Assembly (NCBI RefSeq): GCF_003545715.1
Contig: NZ_QVNU01000001.1
Span: forward strand, 992,001-1,056,000
DNA length: 64,000 nt
From: Taibaiella koreensis
GTDB taxonomy: Bacteria > Bacteroidota > Bacteroidia > Chitinophagales > Chitinophagaceae
Direction: 5' to 3'
Positions 34,684-43,162 of this stretch are shown piece by piece. Every line of letters starts with the position of its first letter. Position 1 is the first letter of the stretch. The notes below the pieces were generated by a model, which worked only from the letters and a program-made list of their open reading frames with translations, did not search any database and was not told where the DNA came from. The position numbers and the translations under genes were made by a program.

Positions 34684-37600
34684 CTACTTAAAATCTCTCG
34701 AAGGGAAAAGCTCGCCCTGCACGGCTTTAGGCGCTGCATGCTTCTCCTTTTCGGGCGGCGCATAAAACCCATTGCGTTCTTCCATGCCAGCATCCGCAGG
34801 CAGGTGAAGCGTTTGCAGCAGCCAGTTCATGTTGTAGCAGCGCTTGACCACGATATGGATCACTTCACCTTCGATCTGTACTTTCCCGCTTACCATCAGC
34901 AACCGCGCCTGCGTGATCTCCTGGCGGTAATGATCAAATCCTTTCCGGAAGACGACGAGGTTGGCGATGCCGGTCTCATCTTCCAGTGTAATGAAGCACA
35001 CGCCGGTGGCCGTGCCCGGCCGCTGTCGTACTAGTATCAGCCCCGCCACCCGTACCTGGTCGCCATCGGTAAGCTTACCCAGACGATTATTAGGACATAC
35101 GTTGAAACGATTTAATCTTTCCCTTACAAAGCTTACGGGATGGGCTTTTAACGATAGGCCTATGCTGTTGTAGTCTTGCAGCACATGTTCGGATAAAGAG
35201 AGTTGGGGGAGTCGCACTTCCGGCTCTGTGGCGCTTTCGGAAGGCTGTCCTTCGAAGGCCCCGATAGGTTTATCGGCAAGGGCAGAGACTTCCCATAAGG
35301 ACTGCCGCCGGTCCAGCCCGATGGAGCGGAACGCATCGGCATCGGCCAGCTTTTCCAGTACCAATTGCGATACGCCGGCATAGTGTACTTCATAAACACT
35401 CGTATAGGCCTGGGTACGCCCCTTTGTCAAGAGTTCTATGTCCTCTTCCTTTACGCCATTCACCTGCCTGAAGCCAAGCCGGATAGGGCAGTACTCACCT
35501 GTTCTTTCTTCCAGTATATTGTCCCATTGGGAATAGTTGATGTCCACGGGGAGTACCGTAACTTTATGTTTTCGGGCATCGATAATGATCTGCGCCGGCT
35601 GGTAAAAGCCCATGGGCATGCTGTTGAGCAGGGCGGTGGCAAACACATCGGGGTAGCGGCATTTGATCCAGGAGGAAACATAGACCAGTAGCGCGAAGCT
35701 GGCCGCATGGCTCTCCGGGAAGCCATAGCTGCCGAAGCCTTCCAACTGTTTGAATACTCTTTCTGCAAAATTCTGTTCATAACCTTTGGCTACCATACCA
35801 CCGACCAGCTTTTCCCGCCATTTGGTTACCTGCCCATGCGATTTGAATGAAGCCATGCTGCGGCGAAGGCCATCGGCTTCTGCAGGGGTAAAGCCCGCAG
35901 CCACAATGGCAATCTCCATAGCCTGCTCCTGGAATAGGGGTACGCCCATTGTCCTTCCCAGGATATCCTCTAGCTCTTTAGAAGGATAAGTAACAGCTTC
36001 TTTCCCGTCACGCCGGCGCAGGTAAGGATGTACCATGTCGCCTTGAATGGGCCCTGGCCGCACGATAGCCACTTCGATTACCAGGTCGTAAAACTCTTTC
36101 GGCTTGAGGCGGGGAAGCATAGACATCTGGGCACGGCTTTCGATCTGGAACACGCCGATGGTGTCCGCCTTACAGATCATGTCGTATACTTCAGGAACTT
36201 CCTTCGGAATATTGGCTAAGGTAAATTGTTTGCCATAGTGGTCCCTGATCAGGTCAAAAGCCTTGCGGATACAGGTCAGCATGCCTAGGGCCAGCACATC
36301 CACTTTCAGAAAGCCCAAGGATTCGATATCATCCTTGTTCCATTCGATGCAGGTGCGGTTTTCCATACGGGCATTGAGGATAGGGCAGAGGTCGGAGAGC
36401 TTGCCCTGTGTCATGACAAAGCCGCCTGTATGCTGCCCTAGCTGCCTTGGAAAGCCCATGTATTGCCGGGTTAGCGCCAGTACCTTGAGCAGGTGTGGGT
36501 CCTTGGCCGAAAACCCTTCGCTGGAAACGATTTCCTGCGTTGCCCATTCCTCACCAAACTCATAAGCCGATTTGGCCAGGTGATCCACGGCATCCATCGA
36601 CAGGCCCATGGCTTTGCCCACGTCACGCACGGCCCCCTTCCAGCGCACCTGCGTTACGGTAGCTACGATGCCCGCCCGGTCACGGCCATATTTTTCATAG
36701 ATATACTGCATCACTTCCTCCCGCCGCTCGTGCTCAAAGTCCACATCGATATCGGGTGGCTCATCCCGCGCGTCGGACATGAAGCGGGCAAACAATACCC
36801 TGGTTTTGGAAGGGTCCACTGAAGTAATGCCCAGGCAATAGCACACCACCGAGTTGGCTGCGGAACCACGTCCCTGGCAAAGGATATTGTTATCCTTGGC
36901 AAAGCGGACAAGGTCATAAACCGTGAGGAAATAGGAAGCATAGTTTTTACGCGCAATAAAGGCCAGCTCTTCGTCGATGGTCTGCTGTATCTTTAGGGGA
37001 ATATTATGGCCAAAGCGTTCTTTGGCTCCCTCCTCTGTCAGCAACTCCAGCTCTTGTTGCGGCGTGCGGCCATCCCGGGTAAGCTCTTCGGGATATACAT
37101 ATTCCAGTTCATCGAGAGAGAAGCGGCAGGCATCGGTAATCTCCTGTGTACGGGCAATAGCATCGGGGTATTGCCGGAACAGGCGCAGCATCTCCGCTTC
37201 GGCTTTCAGGTAACGCTCAGCATGCTGACACAGCCGGTAACCGGCATCGGTGATCGTACATTTCTTGCGGATACAGGTCAGTATATCCTGCAGCTCCCTT
37301 CTCGCCGCATCATGGTAATGAACATCGTTGGTGGCAACCATCGGTATACCATATTGCTGCGATAGCTGCGACAGCCGGAACAGCTTCTTGGCATCGTTGC
37401 CCTGGTAAGCGCAGGTGGCGCCGAGGTAGAGATCGGCGTCCAGCATACGTTTGTACTCGCTGGCAGCATCCTTGAAGGTTTGCTCCAGGTCGAAGCGGGC
37501 ATTCAGCTCGGCCGGGGGGATCATTATAAATTTAATGCCACCCGCATGGCGGTATACATCCGCTTTATACAAGTCGCATTTGCCTTTTTCGGTACGCAGG

Positions 37601-37887
37601 TTACCTTCCGTGAGCAGTGCCGAGAGCCTGCTGTAGGCTTCGCGATGCGTAGGGTAAGCCAGCAGGCCGGGGCCGTCCAGCAGGTTGAGCCGGCAGCCCG
37701 GGATTACCCTCATGTTATGTTCCCTGGCCGCGGTATGGGCGCGTACTACGCCCGCCAGCGTATTGTGATCTGTAATGGCGATGGCGGTATAGCCCAGTGT
37801 CGCGGCATGTGCGACAAGCTCCTCCGGGTGCGAGCCACCCCGTAGAAACGTAAAGTTGGTTGTTATCTGTAATTCCGTATAGGGCAT
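34684..37887 (-). CDS. dnaE2: Error-prone DNA polymerase III alpha subunit DnaE2
   Basis: A 1067-residue C-family polymerase used for translesion synthesis and damage-induced mutagenesis. The PHP domain is at the N-terminus (FTFLRGGSHPEELV, IAITDHNTLAG). The palm holds the catalytic aspartates in DEPPDIDVDFEHERREEV. Fingers and helix-hairpin-helix regions follow (FPESHAASFALLVYVSSWIKCRYP), and an OB fold lies near the C-terminus (VRVAGLILVRQRPGTATGVCFITLEDETGIANLVV). The ATG at 37887 is 16 bases after the ImuB stop. Cassette order imuA-imuB-dnaE2 is the classical mutasome. Confidence 0.95.
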   Translation of the reverse strand: MPYTELQITTNFTFLRGGSHPEELVAHAATLGYTAIAITDHNTLAGVVRAHTAAREHNMRVIPGCRLNLLDGPGLLAYPTHREAYSRLSALLTEGNLRTEKGKCDLYKADVYRHAGGIKFIMIPPAELNARFDLEQTFKDAASEYKRMLDADLYLGATCAYQGNDAKKLFRLSQLSQQYGIPMVATNDVHYHDAARRELQDILTCIRKKCTITDAGYRLCQHAERYLKAEAEMLRLFRQYPDAIARTQEITDACRFSLDELEYVYPEELTRDGRTPQQELELLTEEGAKERFGHNIPLKIQQTIDEELAFIARKNYASYFLTVYDLVRFAKDNNILCQGRGSAANSVVCYCLGITSVDPSKTRVLFARFMSDARDEPPDIDVDFEHERREEVMQYIYEKYGRDRAGIVATVTQVRWKGAVRDVGKAMGLSMDAVDHLAKSAYEFGEEWATQEIVSSEGFSAKDPHLLKVLALTRQYMGFPRQLGQHTGGFVMTQGKLSDLCPILNARMENRTCIEWNKDDIESLGFLKVDVLALGMLTCIRKAFDLIRDHYGKQFTLANIPKEVPEVYDMICKADTIGVFQIESRAQMSMLPRLKPKEFYDLVIEVAIVRPGPIQGDMVHPYLRRRDGKEAVTYPSKELEDILGRTMGVPLFQEQAMEIAIVAAGFTPAEADGLRRSMASFKSHGQVTKWREKLVGGMVAKGYEQNFAERVFKQLEGFGSYGFPESHAASFALLVYVSSWIKCRYPDVFATALLNSMPMGFYQPAQIIIDARKHKVTVLPVDINYSQWDNILEERTGEYCPIRLGFRQVNGVKEEDIELLTKGRTQAYTSVYEVHYAGVSQLVLEKLADADAFRSIGLDRRQSLWEVSALADKPIGAFEGQPSESATEPEVRLPQLSLSEHVLQDYNSIGLSLKAHPVSFVRERLNRFNVCPNNRLGKLTDGDQVRVAGLILVRQRPGTATGVCFITLEDETGIANLVVFRKGFDHYRQEITQARLLMVSGKVQIEGEVIHIVVKRCYNMNWLLQTLHLPADAGMEERNGFYAPPEKEKHAAPKAVQGELFPSRDFK

Positions 37888-37903
37888 TGAATGTTTTTTT
37901 TTA

Positions 37904-39403
37904 TCAGGCAAAAAATCCATGCAGGAACCATTCCGGTTCATCTGCCTCATACCGTCCCGAGCGGAACAGCCAATAGCGGGCGCCCTCCTCATCTTCCACC
38001 ACGTAATAGTCCCTTACCAAGCCCTGCTCCAGCCACCATTCCTGCTCTATCCTTTCGGGACCGTCGGCCTTTGTGATCTTGTACCGTTGTCCTTTATGGA
38101 TGAACAATAAAGGTGGATAATCGGGCAGCGGTACGCTCACCTCGATCCGTTCCGGCTCCGGTAACAGGTATATAGGTCTTGGCCGGTCGCAACGCCAATC
38201 TGTAGCAGGCGTTTCCGCAAGGGACGCGGCAAGCTTTATCGAACGGCCGGGCCAGTAATGCTCGGCGGGCAGGTAGCGCCGGATGGCCCCGGCGCCAACA
38301 CGTCCGGCTACACGGTCCAGGAGATGTGCCAATGCGGTGTTCTCCCCGTTGCTGCCCCAGGCTGCCCAAAGGGTTTCCTGCTGTACGGAGAGTGGTGCTA
38401 CTACGGGTGCTTCAAGCAGGAACAGCTCGATGCCCAACCCCGGCGCAATGCAGGCGATCTTTTGCTCCAACAGCTTAAAGAGGTGCATAGGGTTACGCAC
38501 CGGCCGATTGGTACCTATTGCGATCTGCTGTACGTTGCCGTCGATACGGTATGCTTTCAGTTCAGCAGACCGTAGGCCTTGTCCCTCACGCAATAGTTGC
38601 CGGCACAAGCGTTCCAGCAGGGTCTTAAGGGCAAAAGCTATTGCGTTGGCGGTGCGTATGGGCTCGGGGCAAGGCAGCCGTTCGCAGAAGGTTGCCGGCG
38701 CCTGCACGGGCTCGGGTAGCTCTATAGCCTGTCCCTGGGCCTGATCGATACGATGCAGCAATGCCTGGCCAAACCGCCGGCGCAATACGGTACGCGGCAT
38801 ATGGATAAAGCTGCCGATATGGCGCAGACCCAGCTTCCGCATTTTGTCGCGCAGCAAAGTATCCAGGCGTAAGGCTTCGGGTGGCAGCGGGAGCAAGGCG
38901 TCCATCGGATTGCCGGGAGGAACGATGCCGGGCTCGGCACCAAACCTGGCCATGGCCCAGGCTGCGCCGATGGTATCGGCTACCGCTGCCCTGACCCGGT
39001 AGCCGAGCCATGTCAGCTGTGCCAGGATATCCTCACGATAGGTTGCTTCTCCGCCCCAGAGATGGGCGCAGCCGCTGATATCGAGCAGGAGCCCGTCGGG
39101 CAGATCTATAGCAGCTACCGGTGTAAACCGGAGGCACCACAGGGCCAGCTCCCTGAGTAGCTGTTCCGTAAATCCTTCAGCATAAGGCAATACTTCAAGG
39201 TCTGGTAAGATAGCCCGTGCATCGGCCGCAGCCATGCCCGCGCATATGCCTTTGCCCGAGGCTACAGGATTGGCATGCTGTATGATCATGCGTCCTCTTT
39301 GCGCCGCTGCCAGCACAAAAGGAAGCTTTTCCCGCTCTGGTTGCAGTGCCGTCATTTTATCGGTAACTGCGAACGGCAGCCATATGCTCATATACCTTTT
39401 CAT
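37904..39403 (-). CDS. imuB: ImuB, Y-family polymerase-like mutasome protein
   Basis: A 499-residue protein resembling Y-family polymerases but apparently inactive: the N-terminal segment is MSIWLPFAVTD where active enzymes have a metal-binding aspartate (hVDxDxFFA). The ImuB-typical FTPVAAIDLPDGLLLDISGCAHLWGG is present. ImuB links the sliding clamp to DnaE2 and ImuA; a C-terminal part carries proline/acidic runs. It starts 2 bases from the ImuA stop, so the two are tightly coupled. Confidence 0.93.
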   Translation of the reverse strand: MKRYMSIWLPFAVTDKMTALQPEREKLPFVLAAAQRGRMIIQHANPVASGKGICAGMAAADARAILPDLEVLPYAEGFTEQLLRELALWCLRFTPVAAIDLPDGLLLDISGCAHLWGGEATYREDILAQLTWLGYRVRAAVADTIGAAWAMARFGAEPGIVPPGNPMDALLPLPPEALRLDTLLRDKMRKLGLRHIGSFIHMPRTVLRRRFGQALLHRIDQAQGQAIELPEPVQAPATFCERLPCPEPIRTANAIAFALKTLLERLCRQLLREGQGLRSAELKAYRIDGNVQQIAIGTNRPVRNPMHLFKLLEQKIACIAPGLGIELFLLEAPVVAPLSVQQETLWAAWGSNGENTALAHLLDRVAGRVGAGAIRRYLPAEHYWPGRSIKLAASLAETPATDWRCDRPRPIYLLPEPERIEVSVPLPDYPPLLFIHKGQRYKITKADGPERIEQEWWLEQGLVRDYYVVEDEEGARYWLFRSGRYEADEPEWFLHGFFA

Positions 39404-39405
39404 CG

Positions 39406-40143
39406 CTATCCTGCCGCTTGAGTGAACATTGGTTCCCGGCTCTGCAGGGACATGGCGGCTACTTTGAACCCTGTATCCGTCCAGCCGACCTGCCAGGCGC
39501 CGGGCTTCCCATTCCTTACTTTAGACAGTGTTACCTGCCATTGCGGGAAGCCGACACCGGGCAGACCATCTTCCGATAAGCCAGGTAAAGGACGCACCTG
39601 CCAACGGGAGACGCAAGCTGTGCTTCCCGGCTGAACACAACCAGGCCGGTGAATGAATCCGGTAACGCGGCTCTGTTCTACAGCCAGCTGCAACCTGCGG
39701 GAAGGTGTGAAGCCAAGGTCGCGTACTTCGCCTACCACAGCGGCCAAAGCTTCGCATTTCAAAGCTTCTTCCACTGTCCAAAGCATATCTTTGGTACGGG
39801 AAACGGTTGTGAAGATCACCTGGTCGGGCGTCAGTCCAAAGGTTTTTAAAGCAACCGGGAAAATGATAGGGCAGGGGCTGATCCACAGGCAAGGACCTTT
39901 CTGCATCAGGGCGCCCAGCAGGCCGGCGATAAAGCCCGCTGTAGCAGCGGCCTGGCCGGGGCCAAGGCTTAGGAACTCATGTATAGCGCCGGTAGGAAAA
40001 GTATGGTTGGGAAATGCTTGCTGGATGGGACCTAAGCCGGTATCGATCTGCGCGGTTTCGGCTGTTGCGTGAAAACCTTGCATGGATAATATTTCCTGCT
40101 GCAAAGCCTGTATCTGCTCTCTGTTCGTTGCGCACTGGTTCAT
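39406..40143 (-). CDS. imuA: ImuA, RecA-like mutasome protein
   Basis: A 245-residue protein of the Bacteroidetes ImuA type. After a helical N-terminus it has the RecA/SulA-like core: GLGPIQQAFPNHTFPTGAIHEFLSLGPGQAAATAGFIAGLLGAL, CLWISPCPIIFPVALKTFGLTPDQVIF and the later WEVRDLGFTPSRRLQLAVEQSRVTGF-type segment. The P-loop (GPGQAAAT) lacks the GKT lysine, so ATP use is doubtful. First gene of the leftward imuA-imuB-dnaE2 operon; two inverted repeats lie just upstream. Confidence 0.85.
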   Translation of the reverse strand: MNQCATNREQIQALQQEILSMQGFHATAETAQIDTGLGPIQQAFPNHTFPTGAIHEFLSLGPGQAAATAGFIAGLLGALMQKGPCLWISPCPIIFPVALKTFGLTPDQVIFTTVSRTKDMLWTVEEALKCEALAAVVGEVRDLGFTPSRRLQLAVEQSRVTGFIHRPGCVQPGSTACVSRWQVRPLPGLSEDGLPGVGFPQWQVTLSKVRNGKPGAWQVGWTDTGFKVAAMSLQSREPMFTQAAG

Positions 40144-40158
40144 GGCTTTAAATCATTT

Positions 40159-40199
40159 TGTCATTATTAGTGACATCTTATTGTTGTCAATAATAACAA
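40159..40199 (-). promoter_or_regulatory. Two inverted repeats upstream of imuA (candidate SOS-type operators)
   Basis: TGTCA-7-TGACA at 40159-40175 and TTGTT-9-AACAA at 40181-40199 lie 16 and 38 bases before the imuA start. On the minus strand they contain related half-sites (TTATTATTGACA and CTAATAATGACA). imu cassettes are usually repressed by LexA or a LexA-like S24 repressor, and these are the only dyads in the interval. No repressor gene is in the window. Confidence 0.45.
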
Positions 40200-40257
40200 A
40201 AAAATGAAAAAAAAGATCAGGTTTTTTTCCACATCGGGTATTGGGTGTCAAGTATCA

Positions 40258-40380
40258 GGTATTAGGTATTAGGTATTAGGTATTAGGTATTAGGTATTAG
40301 GTATTAGGTATTAGGTATTAGGTATTAGGTATTAGGTATTAGGTATTAGGTATTAGGTATTAGGTATTAGGTATTAGGTA
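40258..40380. repeat. Heptanucleotide tandem repeat (GGTATTA) x17.6
   Basis: Seventeen perfect copies of the 7-bp unit GGTATTA plus four further bases, without a single mismatch. Degenerate copies flank it on both sides (for example GGTATTGGGTGTCAAGTATC to the left, and GTATTGAGTATTGAGTATTGG at about 40406 to the right). The array lies 115 bases upstream of imuA and about 235 bases downstream of the leftward esterase gene's stop at 40617, that is, between the two units. It is non-coding in this position. Length likely varies between strains through slippage. Confidence 0.97.
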
Positions 40381-40560
40381 TCACGTATTGGGTATCCAGT
40401 ATTGAGTATTGAGTATTGGAAACTTGGAATTTAAGATTTGAAAATTGCCAACTCTCAATTGCCCATTGTCAACTGCCAATTACCTGAGTGCGCTTGAGTA
40501 TTGATCTTCGACTTTGGAATTTGCTTTTTGGACTTTTGCATTTTGCATTTTGATTTAAAA
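40381..40560. other. Degenerate low-complexity spacer beside the 7-bp repeat
   Basis: Short words recur imperfectly (CAATTGCCCATTGTCAACTGCCAATT; TTTTGCATTTTGCATTTTG). No coding or RNA feature is seen. Confidence 0.6.
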
Positions 40561-40596
40561 AAAGAAGGCAAAACAGTGCTCCGTTTTGCCTTCTTT
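40561..40596 (-). terminator. Intrinsic terminator of the esterase gene
   Basis: AAAGAAGGCAAAAC (40561-40574) and GTTTTGCCTTCTTT (40583-40596) form a perfect 14-bp stem with an 8-base loop. On the minus strand the stem is followed by a run of T, just beyond the stop at 40617. Confidence 0.85.
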
Positions 40597-40616
40597 AATC
40601 TTATAGCGTAAGCTTT

Positions 40617-41603
40617 CTAAGCGAACAATGCTTTTTTAAGCACAGCTCCGGCCTGGAGCATGGCTGTTTGCACGGCTGGCACTGTAGCCAGGGGATTCAG
40701 CAGGCCATAGTCATGGATCAAACCTCCGTAGCGGGTAAGCGTCACCGCAACGCCGGCTTCATCCAGCTTACGGGCATATGCCTCTCCCTCGTCGCGCAGC
40801 ACATCGTTCTCGGCAGTCTGTATCAATGCAGGAGGCAGGCCTTTCAGTTGTTCTGTTGTGGCTTGCAGGGGGGATGCATAAATCTCTTTACGTGCGGCCA
40901 GATCGGTGGTATAGTTGTCCCAGAACCAGAGCATCATATTCCGGGTCAGGAAGCGTTCCTCAGCGAAGGCGTGATAAGAAGTGGTTTCGAAACCGGCATC
41001 GGTAACGGGCCATAGCATTACCTGTGCTTTGAGCTCCGGTCCACCCTGTGCTTTGGCCATAAGGGCCACTACAGCAGTCATATTGCCGCCCACGCTATTG
41101 CCGGCCACAGCCAGCCGCCTGCTGTCGACGCCTATTTCCTCGCCATGCTGTGCCACCCAACGGGTAGCGGCATAAGCCTCGTTGATGGCCACAGGATACC
41201 GGGCTTCGGGTGAAGGTGTGTAATCGGGAAATACCGCTGCTGCACCACTGGCGACCACGAGGTCCCTTACCAGCCTGCGGTGCGTGGGGTAGTCGCCCAA
41301 CACCCATCCGCCGCCATGGAAGAACATAAACACGGGCAGGCCGGCAGCGGCGCCCTGGGGCTTTACGATGTGTAGCTTAATGTTATGACCTGCCTCGGTA
41401 ATGGTCTTTTCTGTCTCCTCAATGCCGGAATAGTCTACTGTAACCGATTGCTGTGCATCGGTGAGCACCTGCCTTGCCGCCTGGGGGCTCAATTGCTCCA
41501 TAGGGGTGCCGCCGCTTTCGTTCAGCCCTTTCAGGAAGCTGCGTACAGCTGTAAGTATCTGCGGATCGTTTGCTGCCTTTACGGCTTGAGCTGTTTGTGT
41601 CAT
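40617..41603 (-). CDS. Alpha/beta hydrolase of the HSL (hormone-sensitive lipase-like) family
   Basis: A 328-residue carboxylesterase-type enzyme. The oxyanion motif HGGG is at 96-99 (FFHGGGWVLGDYP), the nucleophile S170 in GNSVGGN. The remaining triad is likely D in ENDVLRDEGEAYA and H in GLIHDYGLLN near the C-terminus. No signal peptide, so cytoplasmic. Substrate could be short-chain esters; not predictable. It is the first gene downstream of osmC on the same strand and may be cotranscribed. Confidence 0.92.
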   Translation of the reverse strand: MTQTAQAVKAANDPQILTAVRSFLKGLNESGGTPMEQLSPQAARQVLTDAQQSVTVDYSGIEETEKTITEAGHNIKLHIVKPQGAAAGLPVFMFFHGGGWVLGDYPTHRRLVRDLVVASGAAAVFPDYTPSPEARYPVAINEAYAATRWVAQHGEEIGVDSRRLAVAGNSVGGNMTAVVALMAKAQGGPELKAQVMLWPVTDAGFETTSYHAFAEERFLTRNMMLWFWDNYTTDLAARKEIYASPLQATTEQLKGLPPALIQTAENDVLRDEGEAYARKLDEAGVAVTLTRYGGLIHDYGLLNPLATVPAVQTAMLQAGAVLKKALFA

Positions 41604-41664
41604 GATATTGGTATTTTTTTAGAGAAATGAAGTATTTCAGTTAACCCCGGAAAGGGTGGGATGT

Positions 41665-42075
41665 TCACAGCAAAACCGCGTCCAGTGTGATCTTAAAGTT
41701 AAATGCCTGGCTTACGGGGCAGGTTTGCTCAGCCTGGCGGGCTATTTCCTGGAATTGTGTTTCTGTAATGCCGGGTACACGGGCCTTAAGGGTGAGCACC
41801 GAGCTGGTGATCTTTCCATTATCAAGGGTGATCACAGAATCGGTTTCCAGTTCGTCGGGTACGAAACCTGCATTGGTAAGATCCAGGCTCAGCTTCATGG
41901 TGAAGCAGCCGGCATGTGCTGCGGCCAGCAGCTCTTCGGGGTTGGTACCGGCGCCGTCGGCAAAACGGCTGTTGAAGGAGTAGGGTGTTTGGCTGAGTAC
42001 AGCGCTTCCGGTAGTAAGATGTCCGTTTCCGGATTTGATGTTGCCTTGCCATACGGCGGTGGATCTGCGTTTCAT
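41665..42075 (-). CDS. OsmC-family peroxiredoxin
   Basis: A 136-residue thiol peroxidase of the OsmC/Ohr fold, which reduces organic hydroperoxides. Both redox cysteines are there: C57 (HAGCFTM) and C118 (QTCPVSQAF). The N-terminus MKRRSTAVWQGNIKSGNGHLT is the usual OsmC opening. ATG at 42075. It is followed by the esterase gene after about 60 bases. Confidence 0.95.
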   Translation of the reverse strand: MKRRSTAVWQGNIKSGNGHLTTGSAVLSQTPYSFNSRFADGAGTNPEELLAAAHAGCFTMKLSLDLTNAGFVPDELETDSVITLDNGKITSSVLTLKARVPGITETQFQEIARQAEQTCPVSQAFNFKITLDAVLL

Positions 42076-42223
42076 TTGCTTTTGATTTTAAGCAAAGCTA
42101 CGATGCCGCTACCCCCGTTTTCAAGAGCATAATGGGTATTAAAATTGTACTTTTATCCCTTTCAGGAGAAAAAGGTACATTTTTAATAAGTGGCTTAAAA
42201 TTCAGTAACGATGTGATGGCGGA

Positions 42224-43081
42224 TCATCCGGCCACTTCTTCGGCCAGGTATTGCTTGCGGAAGGCGGCGGGGGTACAATCATTCTTTAAGGTGAACAGCC
42301 GGTTGAAGTAAGCCGGGTCTTCGTAGCCCAGGTGATAGGCGATCTCTTTAATGCTCATCGGGGTATAGGCCAGCAGGCGTTTGGCTTCCAGGAGGATACG
42401 GTCTTTGATCAGGTCGTTAGGCCTCAGTACATGGATCCGGGCCAGCTTTTTGTTCAGGGTTTTGGGTGTCATGGCGAGCAGGCCGGCGTAGTCGGCCAAT
42501 CCGTGTTTTTCCCTGAAATGGATCTCGACCAGCCGGTTAAAGTTGCGGAAGAACTCCATGTCATTTGAGGGCTCGGCCAGCTCCCGGTGCTGCTGCTTCC
42601 ACAGCCGGGTGGCACGTATAATGATCTGCTTCAGGTAGGTGCGGATCATTTCTTCACGCGAAGATAATTGTGTGGCAAACTCTTCCCTGATCTGCCCCAG
42701 AATGCCATTGATGATGTTTTGTTCCCTGGCGCCTAAGGTCAGCGCCGGGATTTCGAAGATATTGTTGAACAATAGTCCGTCGCAGGCTACTTCCTCGTCA
42801 TGTATCTGCACACAATAAAAATCACGGTTGTAATACAGGAGCACACCGGGTTTGCTGCCGGCATGCTGCAGGGCGAAATATTGGTTGGCATTAATGAAGA
42901 AGAGGCTACCCGAACGTGTCGTGAATTGTTTGAAATCAATAGTAAGGGTATAGCCGGCGGGTAAGTATAGCACCCTGATAAAATTACTATACCGTTCTTC
43001 ATTCAATACATAAGCATTGCTGTGCTGTACTTCCAGCATGCCGATCTTTTTGTGATGGGCGGTCAGTAGTTGTGATTTCAT
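42224..43081 (-). CDS. AraC-family transcriptional regulator
   Basis: A 285-residue regulator. The N-terminal part is a cupin-like sensor (VLYLPAGYTLTIDFKQFTTRSGSLFFINANQYF). The C-terminal AraC DNA-binding domain has two HTH units: LADYAGLLAMTPKTLNKKLARIHV and SIKEIAYHLGYEDPAYFNRLFTLKNDCTPAAFRKQY. It sits upstream of osmC on the same strand and could control it, but this is inference. Confidence 0.93.
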   Translation of the reverse strand: MKSQLLTAHHKKIGMLEVQHSNAYVLNEERYSNFIRVLYLPAGYTLTIDFKQFTTRSGSLFFINANQYFALQHAGSKPGVLLYYNRDFYCVQIHDEEVACDGLLFNNIFEIPALTLGAREQNIINGILGQIREEFATQLSSREEMIRTYLKQIIIRATRLWKQQHRELAEPSNDMEFFRNFNRLVEIHFREKHGLADYAGLLAMTPKTLNKKLARIHVLRPNDLIKDRILLEAKRLLAYTPMSIKEIAYHLGYEDPAYFNRLFTLKNDCTPAAFRKQYLAEEVAG

Positions 43082-43162
43082 TACTCCGGCTTTTGATTCT
43101 TTGGGTATAAAGATAAGCGCTCCCTGTCGAAGGAAGCGCCTATGCGAAAATACAGGTGAAGC

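Noticed and set aside
40258-40380. Possible CRISPR array
   Set aside because: The unit is 7 bases, uninterrupted, with no spacers and no cas genes nearby; it is a simple tandem repeat.
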